The translations under genes and the position numbers were made by a program. From Candidatus Zixiibacteriota bacterium (GTDB taxonomy: Bacteria > Zixibacteria > MSB-5A5 > GN15 > PGXB01), in assembly GCA_024230695.1 (NCBI GenBank), contig JAAERC010000491.1, positions 1 through 5,970 on the forward strand: DNA of 5,970 nucleotides, given 5' to 3'. Below, in pieces: positions 1 to 5,281 of this stretch (its first letter is position 1; each line of letters begins with the position of its first letter). The notes under the pieces are model-generated. The model made no database searches. It saw nothing but the letters and a program-made list of their open reading frames with translations, and was not told where the DNA came from.

Positions 1-157
1 AATTCAGGGGAGAAGCCGTAAGTCTGCCAAAATAAATGTCAGGTGCTACGTTTCCATCATGCAAATCGTATACACCATCAATATCTGTATCATAAAAGTC
101 CCCATCAAGGTCCATATAAAAGAGATCGCAAGGAAACTCCTCGCAAGGGGACGTGCT
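1..157 (-). pseudogene. In-frame continuation of the C25-like protease after the TGA, cut by window edge
   Basis: Reading on from TGA 158-160 in the same frame gives 52 sense codons up to the window edge with no further stop. The peptide contains CEEFPCDLFYMDLDG, then an Asp-rich DTDIDGVYD segment and APDIYFGRL. I recognise this as the usual sequence following the GDLPVAWY motif in C25-like secreted proteins. The D-x-D-G and D-x-D-x-D-G patterns resemble calcium-binding loops. Frame and spacing to the upstream part are kept, so the break is best explained by a single substitution (for example TGG, CGA or GGA to TGA), not by an indel. TGA serves as the normal stop of two other genes here (ending 4236 and 5277), so a reassigned genetic code is unlikely. 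Pseudogene, stop-codon recoding or an assembly error all remain possible. Confidence 0.6.
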
Positions 158-679
158 TCATATCGGAACCGCTTCTTTATACCAGGCAACGGGCAGGTCA
201 CCTACTAATAAACATCCATTCATGCCGTTAGCATATAGGCCCTGTAGGTATACCCTTAAATCCTGAGGAGATCCACCAATTAAAGTATGGACTTCGACTG
301 TAAAACCTTCAATTGTCAGATCGACCACATATTGGGTAATAGAGCTTTCAATTGATGGATAGAGATCACTATTGACAATAACGCAAAGTTTCGATCCATC
401 CCTAATAGTATTATTTATGATAACAGGCTTTGCTGAAAAAGAACGTGATATATCCTGCGAAGCGACCCAGTCGCTGTATGATGTCGATTTAGTATCTTTG
501 TTCTCAATTTGTTTGGGACATATAATTTCTCGGGCAAATTGAATTTTTGATTTAATCTCATCATTGCTATATTGGGAATGCGGAGTTTTTGATAGAATAT
601 CTCTGGAGTTGATTTGTGGAGTGAATCCAATCAGAAGGATTATACAAAAAAGAGCCAATATCGCAAATTTCCTATACAT
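158..679 (-). CDS. Gingipain-like (peptidase C25) secreted protein, N-terminal part ending at an in-frame TGA
   Basis: This 173-codon reading frame begins with a classic signal peptide (Met, basic YRK, then a hydrophobic stretch to about residue 18), so the product is exported. Residues about 97-167 look like the start of a C25/gingipain-type fold: a strand KLCVIVNSDLY, a helix, then the characteristic GCLLVGDLPVAWY. The catalytic His/Cys region of the family lies further downstream and is not in this window. The frame stops at TGA 158-160, yet family-like sequence continues in the same frame, so this is the front of a longer gene and not a complete small protein. The start at 679 is chosen because the signal peptide begins directly there; only a weak GGA-type ribosome site precedes it. 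C25 assignment is from recalled motifs; activity is not shown. It is transcribed divergently from the SPFH operon. Confidence 0.7.
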   Translation of the reverse strand: MYRKFAILALFCIILLIGFTPQINSRDILSKTPHSQYSNDEIKSKIQFAREIICPKQIENKDTKSTSYSDWVASQDISRSFSAKPVIINNTIRDGSKLCVIVNSDLYPSIESSITQYVVDLTIEGFTVEVHTLIGGSPQDLRVYLQGLYANGMNGCLLVGDLPVAWYKEAVPI

Positions 680-754
680 TTGTCATCCAGAATATGATTT
701 ATGTTATTTCTGCGTATTTATTTTTCCCGATCAGATAATATGCCTATATATAAT

Positions 755-782
755 AATCTATAGATATTATGGAAATTGTCAA
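755..782 (-). promoter_or_regulatory. Candidate promoter for the C25-like gene
   Basis: On the minus strand a perfect TTGACA (777-782) is followed after 16 bases by TAGATT (755-760), a 4-of-6 match to TATAAT, about 75 bases upstream of the start codon. The -10 area overlaps a perfect 10-base palindrome ATCTATAGAT (756-765). The surroundings are very AT-rich, so chance matches are easy; the exact -35 hexamer is the best evidence. Confidence 0.35.
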
Positions 783-890
783 GACAAAACTCCATAGTAA
801 TGGTAGTATTTAACACGTTCTTTTTATGGTGTTTAAACCCGCTTCTGCTCAAATATAGTACAAAATTAAATAACCATTTTTTTGAATAAG

Positions 891-908
891 GTATCAAGGC
901 CTTGGTAT
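891..908. repeat. Inverted repeat around CAAGGCCTTG
   Basis: The 10-base core CAAGGCCTTG (895-904) is a perfect palindrome. Including two G-T pairs, GTATCAA and TTGGTAT can pair over a GGCC loop. It stands out as GC-containing dyad symmetry in an AT-rich gap, about 105 bases before the SPFH start codon. There is no T-run on either strand directly after it, so it is not a typical terminator. An operator for a dimeric regulator is possible but unproven. Confidence 0.35.
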
Positions 909-957
909 ATCCATTGATGAGATAAAACGGATAAATCCACAAATTCAAGAAAGGCAG

Positions 958-987
958 TTGTTTTGTCGAAAATATAAGAAATATATT
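958..987 (+). promoter_or_regulatory. Candidate promoter for the SPFH/zinc-ribbon operon
   Basis: TTGTTT (958-963) and TATATT (982-987) are separated by 18 bases and lie just upstream of the SPFH gene, which would give a leader of roughly 15-20 bases that includes the ribosome site. Both hexamers are imperfect and the region is AT-rich, so this is only a candidate. Confidence 0.3.
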
Positions 988-999
988 AAAACTAATTTC

Positions 1000-1004
1000 G
1001 GGAG
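1000..1004 (+). promoter_or_regulatory. Ribosome binding site GGGAG of the SPFH gene
   Basis: GGGAG lies 7 bases before the ATG at 1012. It supports that start, which also coincides with the beginning of family-like sequence (SLLIEILEW). Confidence 0.6.
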
Positions 1005-1011
1005 ATAGAAT

Positions 1012-2136
1012 ATGTCTTTACTTATTGAAATTCTGGAATGGATGGATCCTTCGGGCGATGAAATGATTTATCGTATTCCTCAGGAAGGATCGGCCGATTT
1101 TAAAATTGGCGCACAGTTAATAGTCAGAGATAGTCAGACGGCGATCTTTTTTAAAGATGGTCATGCCGCCGATACTTTTTCTACTGGTCGTCATACTTTG
1201 ATAACCAAAAACCTTCCGATATTAACCAGATTGATGGCATTTCCTTTTGGTTTCAATTCACCGTTTCGGGCCGAAGCCTATTTTGTAAATCAAAAAGTTT
1301 TCACCGATTTAAAATGGGGCACGAAACATCCTGTTACTTTTAAGGATAGTAAACTTGGTTTGATACGTCTTCGTGGGCATGGTGCTTTTACTTTCAAAAT
1401 TGATAATCCAATCCTTTTCCTAAACAGTATTGTTGGACGTCAGTCACGGTACACCACCAGCGATATTCAGGAATACCTGCGTGATGTTATCATCGCCCGG
1501 ATGAATGACCTGCTTGGGGAAAAACTTGATACTCTTTTGGAACTACCCGCTATTTATACTGAGCTGGCCGAGGAGTTTAAGGATATAGTTAAACAGGAAT
1601 TTGAGAAGTATGGTCTGGAGTTGGTCGATTTTTATATTTCTTCAATAACACCTCCTGAAGAAGTTTCCAAAATGATCGATCAAAGGTCCGGTCTTGAAGC
1701 TATTGGCGATCTGGATAAGTTCCTCAAATTCGGAATGGCTAAAGGATTCACTGCCCCGGGTAGTCCCGCCGGAGCCGGCGCCGGATTAGGAATGGGAGCC
1801 GGAGTAGGGATGATGATGCCTGGAATGATGACTAAGGTTTTTCAACCGGAGCAAACTGATTTGAAAAGAGAATCGGTGGCGACAGTTACCTGTCCCAAAT
1901 GCCATACAGATACTCCGGAACAGTCGCGCTATTGTTATCGTTGTGGCCATACTATGGTACAACAAAATGCCTGTCCATCATGTAATGAACAGCTTCCAAC
2001 CGAAGCAAATTTCTGTTTGTTTTGTGGACATCAACTTGATGCCAAGGTGTCGTGCCCGCATTGTTCTGCCGAATTAATATCCGGCTCAAAATTCTGTGGT
2101 GAGTGCGGAAAACAGATTGGGGACGATGACCAGTAA
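1012..2136 (+). CDS. SPFH (stomatin/prohibitin-like) protein with three C-terminal zinc ribbons, COG4260/YdjI type
   Basis: The 374-residue product has a family-typical N-terminus (ILEWMDPSGDEMIYRIP, then GAQLIVRDSQTAIFFKDG and STGRHTL), followed by an SPFH/band-7 domain to about residue 230 with YFVNQKVFTDLKWGT near its centre. A Gly/Met-rich flexible linker covers about 249-273. The tail holds three zinc ribbons, each C-x2-C-x10-C-x2-C: Cys 294/297/308/311, 321/324/335/338 and 348/351/362/365. This architecture matches the COG4260 group that includes Bacillus subtilis YdjI, tied to membrane-stress and PspA-related functions. SPFH proteins build oligomeric scaffolds at membranes, but this one has no signal peptide or evident membrane hairpin, so it is probably cytoplasmic and recruited by a partner. 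The stop overlaps the start of the next gene, which also has zinc ribbons; the two surely form an operon. The family call is strong, the exact role unknown. Confidence 0.88.
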   Translation: MSLLIEILEWMDPSGDEMIYRIPQEGSADFKIGAQLIVRDSQTAIFFKDGHAADTFSTGRHTLITKNLPILTRLMAFPFGFNSPFRAEAYFVNQKVFTDLKWGTKHPVTFKDSKLGLIRLRGHGAFTFKIDNPILFLNSIVGRQSRYTTSDIQEYLRDVIIARMNDLLGEKLDTLLELPAIYTELAEEFKDIVKQEFEKYGLELVDFYISSITPPEEVSKMIDQRSGLEAIGDLDKFLKFGMAKGFTAPGSPAGAGAGLGMGAGVGMMMPGMMTKVFQPEQTDLKRESVATVTCPKCHTDTPEQSRYCYRCGHTMVQQNACPSCNEQLPTEANFCLFCGHQLDAKVSCPHCSAELISGSKFCGECGKQIGDDDQ

Positions 2137-3535
2137 TAAAGACAAAAGCGGTTTTTTTATTGGCGTAACCTGTCCTGGTTGTGGGAGCCGTTTGGAGATG
2201 GAGTCAGACTTTTTTGTGCTGACCTGTGATTCGTGCGGATCGGTTCTCAGAATAAAAATGCCCGAGATACCGCCTGCCTATATTATTGAAAACGGTAAAT
2301 CAAGGCGGGAGGCACGATCATATGCCGACCGTTACCTTAAGAAAGCGTCGTTACCTCTGACCGAATCGGGCGTTGAGATAAAAATGATATATCAGCCTTA
2401 TTGGAAGGTTGATGCGGTTTTATTGAAAGTTCGTAACCGGGTTGAGGAGCGGCATATTTATTATGCGCAGGAGGCGGGCGCCGAGCAGGATGTTACTTAT
2501 GAGAAAAAATTAACCGATATTAATCTTTCGGCATACAGCATGACACATTCGGCCGGTCCCGAAGATGACGAGATCCCGCATTCAATCGGTTTACGTGCAA
2601 GTTATGTCCGAATGGAACCATATTCACAGGATAATATTCCAGATGATTTTGTGTGTCAACCGGTTGTGCGTCCGTGGGAGAAAGTAATCGGGAATGTGGA
2701 ACAGGGAACAGCGCGATTAAACGAAATCAACCCAGCCGCGTTCGGAAAAAACAAAACGAGGTTGTTTCATCCAACCGCATCAATTGTTTATTTCCCATAC
2801 TTTATTGTTGAATCTAAATCAACCAAGGGATTACGCCGGTTAATTGTTGATGGTGTTTCGGGGTCGGTGGCCAGCTTTGTAGATAGATGCCAACCACTTG
2901 AGTTGAAATCTGACGAATTTTCAATACATATGGAATTTGGTCATCTTGGCGTTGAATTTCATCGTTGCCCCAATTGCGGATTTGATCTGCCTGGCAAACA
3001 GTCATATGCGTATATTTGCGACAATTGCCAACAATTTATTATGTTGGAAACTAATCCATTTATGAACAATGAAATCCATACGGTTGTGGGAAGCGACAAC
3101 CAAAACGATAAACTTATTCCATTCTGGTCGATGAAACTACCAGCCGGCGATGTTGGCGTTGTCAAAATGATGTTTGGCGGGATTTATGATTCTGATAGAT
3201 TAATATTACCCGCCATCAGAACATCCAATTTTGAATCAATATTTAAATTGTGTCAACGGATGTCTTCGGCGGCTCCAAAAATGGATACAGTCCCGGTAGA
3301 TTCCTTTGACAGCCAGTTTGAACCAGTCAGCATGAGCCTCTCTGAGGCGCTCGTTATGGCCGAAGTGATAATATATCGTGCCAAAGCAGGCAGAACTAAC
3401 GGAGAAAATAGTGAGCCGGAACAGTTTTCACCAGTTGAAATATCGCTTATATATGCGCCGTTTCATCTGGAAAGCTACTTCTATATAGATTCTGTAATCG
3501 GAGCAGTAACTTTTGAAAAAAATCTGATTAGTTAA
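2126..3535 (+). CDS. Protein with two TFIIB-like zinc ribbons, partner of the SPFH protein
   Basis: The product is 469 residues from ATG 2126. Two zinc ribbons are visible: Cys 16/19/34/37 (CPGC and CDSC) and Cys 281/284/298/301 (CPNC and CDNC). Between and after them are beta-rich segments with a recurring Y-x-P-[YF] motif (IYQPYWKV near 88, VYFPYFIVES near 221, IYAPFHLES near 442), plus LIPFWSM near 330. Such ribbon plus P-[YF]-W proteins occur beside SPFH genes; Bacillus YdjG is the analogue I would compare, from memory. There is no signal peptide or clear membrane helix. The ATG overlaps the SPFH stop by 11 bases, implying translational coupling; GGGGA lies only about 2 bases before it. 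GTG 2096 and TTG 2117 are in-frame alternatives, but the sequence before the ATG reads over the previous gene's last ribbon and looks non-native. Metal binding is likely; its target is unknown. Confidence 0.75.
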   Translation: MTSNKDKSGFFIGVTCPGCGSRLEMESDFFVLTCDSCGSVLRIKMPEIPPAYIIENGKSRREARSYADRYLKKASLPLTESGVEIKMIYQPYWKVDAVLLKVRNRVEERHIYYAQEAGAEQDVTYEKKLTDINLSAYSMTHSAGPEDDEIPHSIGLRASYVRMEPYSQDNIPDDFVCQPVVRPWEKVIGNVEQGTARLNEINPAAFGKNKTRLFHPTASIVYFPYFIVESKSTKGLRRLIVDGVSGSVASFVDRCQPLELKSDEFSIHMEFGHLGVEFHRCPNCGFDLPGKQSYAYICDNCQQFIMLETNPFMNNEIHTVVGSDNQNDKLIPFWSMKLPAGDVGVVKMMFGGIYDSDRLILPAIRTSNFESIFKLCQRMSSAAPKMDTVPVDSFDSQFEPVSMSLSEALVMAEVIIYRAKAGRTNGENSEPEQFSPVEISLIYAPFHLESYFYIDSVIGAVTFEKNLIS

Positions 3536-3624
3536 AATTATTATTTTTTTATTGATATTAGTATAAAGAAAATTGTAAAATAAGTAATCAAATAATAGGT
3601 AGTTTCGTATAAATTGTGAGACTT

Positions 3625-3660
3625 TAATTGTCAATAGCTTTATGAGTTTGCCGACAATTA
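3625..3660. repeat. Inverted repeat TAATTGTC / GACAATTA
   Basis: Perfect 8-base arms TAATTGTC (3625-3632) and GACAATTA (3653-3660) are separated by 20 bases. The right arm ends 22 bases before the TATAAT box of the YfiR-like gene. A third AATTGT copy lies at 3612-3617, 14 bases upstream of the left-arm copy. The position suits an operator, but the loop is long and the arms are AT-rich, so chance is not excluded. Confidence 0.35.
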
Positions 3661-3682
3661 TAATAATGACTTACGATTATTC

Positions 3683-3688
3683 TATAAT
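3683..3688 (+). promoter_or_regulatory. Consensus -10 box TATAAT upstream of the YfiR-like gene
   Basis: A perfect TATAAT sits 26 bases before the start codon, which would leave a leader of about 20 bases containing the AGGAGG site. The best -35 candidate, TTATAA at 3658-3663 with a 19-base spacer, is poor, so the promoter may need an activator or use another -35. Confidence 0.45.
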
Positions 3689-3701
3689 GTTTTGAGTTTA
3701 C

Positions 3702-3707
3702 AGGAGG
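3702..3707 (+). promoter_or_regulatory. Strong Shine-Dalgarno AGGAGG of the YfiR-like gene
   Basis: AGGAGG lies 7 bases before ATG 3715. It is the best ribosome site in the window, fixes the start and suggests efficient translation. Confidence 0.8.
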
Positions 3708-3714
3708 ATTTAAG

Positions 3715-4236
3715 ATGAAGCGGATGATTCTCATATTAGTAATAGTACTTCTATGTCCCGCCGTTTTTGGTCAGAACAATGATAAAGATGTTGAGCTAAG
3801 TTCAAAATTCATTATAGATCTAATTTCGAAGGTGAAATGGCCCGCTGAATCAGATACGGAAAGTTTTGTGATCAAGGTCGTAGGAAACAATTTATATGTA
3901 CCTATTTTGCAGTCGATTGCAGATTCAAATAATTCTGGTGATAAGAAAATCGTAATAAAAGCCGTGTCATTAGATGATAAATTTGAAAACTGCCAGATCG
4001 TTTTTATAGCGACCGATGACCTTGGGAACCTCGCAAAAGTCCTTAATAAAGTTGAAAAGAAATCCACGCTCACCGTTAGCATGCATGGAACATTTGCCCG
4101 GTATGGTGTAATGGTGAATATTCGTGAAATTAAAGATAATGAAATTAAATATGCTATCAATAAAATGACCGCTCGCAAAGCCAAGCTGGAAATCGACGAT
4201 GATCTTATAAAAGATGCGGTTGAGACATTTGGTTGA
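3715..4236 (+). CDS. YfiR-family (DUF4154) periplasmic protein
   Basis: The 173-residue product starts with a signal peptide (MKRM, hydrophobic to about 17, likely cut after AVFG at 19). The mature part follows the DUF4154 pattern: KFIIDLISKVKWPAE near 31-45 (the helix ending in the hallmark WP), FVIKVVGNN near 51, CQIVFIA near 93, STLTVSMHGTFARYGVMVNI near 117-136, and EIKYAINKMTARKAKLEIDDDLI toward the end, equivalent to the family's N-x-x-A-x-x-A-x-L-x-[IV]-x-x-x-L-[IL] tail. In Pseudomonas, YfiR is a periplasmic repressor of the diguanylate cyclase YfiN; other family members sit beside sensor kinases or TonB-dependent receptors. No such partner is visible here. The mature protein has one Cys (93), so the disulfide pairs known from Pseudomonas YfiR cannot form. 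The family call is firm, the partner unknown. The gene has its own promoter-like region. Confidence 0.82.
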   Translation: MKRMILILVIVLLCPAVFGQNNDKDVELSSKFIIDLISKVKWPAESDTESFVIKVVGNNLYVPILQSIADSNNSGDKKIVIKAVSLDDKFENCQIVFIATDDLGNLAKVLNKVEKKSTLTVSMHGTFARYGVMVNIREIKDNEIKYAINKMTARKAKLEIDDDLIKDAVETFG

Positions 4237-4258
4237 TATTATTTTACTGATATTATTT
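4234..4258 (+). repeat. Short direct repeat TGATATTATTT at the YfiR-like stop
   Basis: TGATATTATTT occurs at 4234-4244, beginning with the stop codon, and again at 4248-4258, a 14-base period. It may be slippage in AT-rich sequence. No hairpin typical of a terminator is seen here, and I assign no function. Confidence 0.3.
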
Positions 4259-4302
4259 GATTCCCACATTACTTCTCTTTAGGCTGATCATAAGCTGATT
4301 TT

Positions 4303-4330
4303 TTGCCATAAAAATTCAACGTAATACAAA
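4303..4330 (+). promoter_or_regulatory. Candidate promoter for the lipoprotein-DUF362 operon
   Basis: TTGCCA (4303-4308) and TACAAA (4325-4330) are separated by 16 bases and lie 45 bases before the lipoprotein start. The 138-base gap after the YfiR-like gene makes a separate promoter plausible. The hexamers are imperfect. Confidence 0.3.
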
Positions 4331-4374
4331 AATGTTTTATTTTGAATTCTTATTGGAATTTATTTTATTTAATT

Positions 4375-5277
4375 ATGAGAATATATATCCTGTTTACAAT
4401 GTTGATCTTGCTAAGTTGTTCATCGCCGAATCAGGGGGGAGATAATTTGAGTCTAAAGGAAATTATTTCAAACGAAATAAACGGTTGGCTTCGGGATGGT
4501 GACATTGAAAAATATAATCATGAAACCATATTTCGTTATATGAATGGGGCTGGGGAAATTTACCGGATGTATGACTATCGCGAGATGGAAGTTCTCAGGA
4601 TGATCAAACCAGAACAGCCTGATATTAAAATCGAGATGTTCGATATGGGGTCTCCCAAAGACGCTTATGGTGTTTTTAGTCATATGCGAGAAGGTGAAGA
4701 GGCCGGAGTAGGGGAAGGTTCAGAATATCGAAAAGGATTACTTTGTTTTTGGCAGGGGAAATACTTCTTCTGCATCATTACTGAGCAAGAAACCGAAGAA
4801 TCCAAGCGCTTAATCTTTAAGTTGGCCCAGTTAATTACCGATTTTTATGGACCATCAAATACGAAACCGAGTATATTAAATATATTACCGGAGAAAAATC
4901 TTGATAAATACACTATTCGCTATTTCAATTTACCGCGTTCTTTAAATTATCATTATTTTGTATCAGACGAAAATATACTTGATCTTAGTAAAAATACTGA
5001 TGCCGTCCTAGCCAGATACGGTGAAACATATTGTTATCTGTTATGTATAAAGTATCCAAAAGAAACTGACGCTAAAAAGGCATACAAAATATTCCAAACA
5101 GCGTACTTGCCGGAAGATGATAAGTTGGATATATATTCTTTTGAAGAAAATAAATGGTTTACCTCCGAATTGTTGAGGGAATATATCCTGATAGTTTTTG
5201 ATGCTCCGACTGAGATATTTGCGAATGAATTAAAGAGCAAAGTATTAGAAAAAATTATTTTGCATAAAGGAGATTGA
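4375..5277 (+). CDS. DUF6599-like lipoprotein
   Basis: From ATG 4375 the product is 300 residues, with a short hydrophobic signal ending in a lipobox LLSC (Cys 15) followed by SSPNQGG, so it is a lipid-anchored envelope protein. An in-frame TTG at 4342 would add 11 residues before the signal and is less likely; neither start has a good Shine-Dalgarno. The body matches what I recall of DUF6599: GW near 37-38, IFRYMNGAGEIYRMYDYREMEVL near 52-74, IEMFDMGSPKDAYGVFSHMRE near 86-106, then GEGSEYRKGLLCFWQGKYFFCI near 113-134. A second half (about 178-297) repeats similar alpha/beta features with YFNLP and YCYLLCIKYP. No catalytic motif is evident. It is followed after 4 bases by the DUF362 gene, so the two are cotranscribed. 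Lipoprotein call strong; DUF6599 call from memory, fairly sure; function unknown. Confidence 0.78.
   Translation: MRIYILFTMLILLSCSSPNQGGDNLSLKEIISNEINGWLRDGDIEKYNHETIFRYMNGAGEIYRMYDYREMEVLRMIKPEQPDIKIEMFDMGSPKDAYGVFSHMREGEEAGVGEGSEYRKGLLCFWQGKYFFCIITEQETEESKRLIFKLAQLITDFYGPSNTKPSILNILPEKNLDKYTIRYFNLPRSLNYHYFVSDENILDLSKNTDAVLARYGETYCYLLCIKYPKETDAKKAYKIFQTAYLPEDDKLDIYSFEENKWFTSELLREYILIVFDAPTEIFANELKSKVLEKIILHKGD
5267..5272 (+). promoter_or_regulatory. Ribosome binding site AAGGAG of the DUF362 gene
   Basis: AAGGAG lies inside the last codons of the lipoprotein gene, 9 bases before ATG 5282. It supports that start and the operon arrangement. Confidence 0.7.
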
Positions 5278-5281
5278 TCCT

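Larger units (their letters stand above)
680..1011. other. Divergent intergenic region, 332 bases, no gene seen
   Basis: The gap separates the leftward C25-like gene from the rightward SPFH operon. It is AT-rich, and the short frames inside it have no family-like sequence, so I call no gene. It holds promoter candidates for both directions, the short dyad TTGTC-AA-GACAA (776-787), the palindrome ATCTATAGAT (756-765) and a longer dyad around CAAGGCCTTG (891-908). No intrinsic terminator is expected or seen between divergent genes. Confidence 0.6.
3536..3714. other. Intergenic regulatory gap between the zinc-ribbon operon and the YfiR-like gene
   Basis: The 179 bases are strongly AT-rich. A T-run (3544-3550) follows the zinc-ribbon stop, but only a pure A/T hairpin can be drawn before it, so I do not call an intrinsic terminator. 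The right half carries an 8-base inverted repeat, a TATAAT box and a strong ribosome site, which indicates that the next gene has its own promoter. Confidence 0.5.

Noticed and set aside
43..231. Plus-strand 62-codon frame at the left edge
   Set aside because: It lies antisense to the C25-like gene, whose minus-strand translation has clear family motifs on both sides.
1..679. Alternative genetic code with TGA as a sense codon
   Set aside because: The YfiR-like and lipoprotein genes both end in TGA at the expected place, and Trp is written TGG throughout the window.
718..948. Minus-strand 76-codon open frame in the divergent gap
   Set aside because: The peptide is low-complexity aromatic/hydrophobic as expected from AT-rich noncoding DNA, has no family-like motif, and covers the likely promoter area.
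3513..3550. Intrinsic terminator after the double-ribbon gene
   Set aside because: The only stem is A-run against T-run with a long loop and no GC pairs; not a convincing terminator.
3771..4184. Minus-strand 137-codon frame opposite the YfiR-like gene
   Set aside because: The plus strand encodes a clear signal peptide and DUF4154 motifs with a strong ribosome site; the opposite frame is a shadow.
4281..4304. GCTGAT direct repeat followed by a T-run as a possible terminator of the YfiR-like gene
   Set aside because: The repeat is direct, not inverted; only a 3-pair GCT/AGC stem can form, which is too weak.
1798..4713. Shared 12-mer GCCGGAGTAGGG at about 1798 and about 4702
   Set aside because: Both copies lie in coding sequence for AGVG in unrelated proteins; best seen as coincidence.
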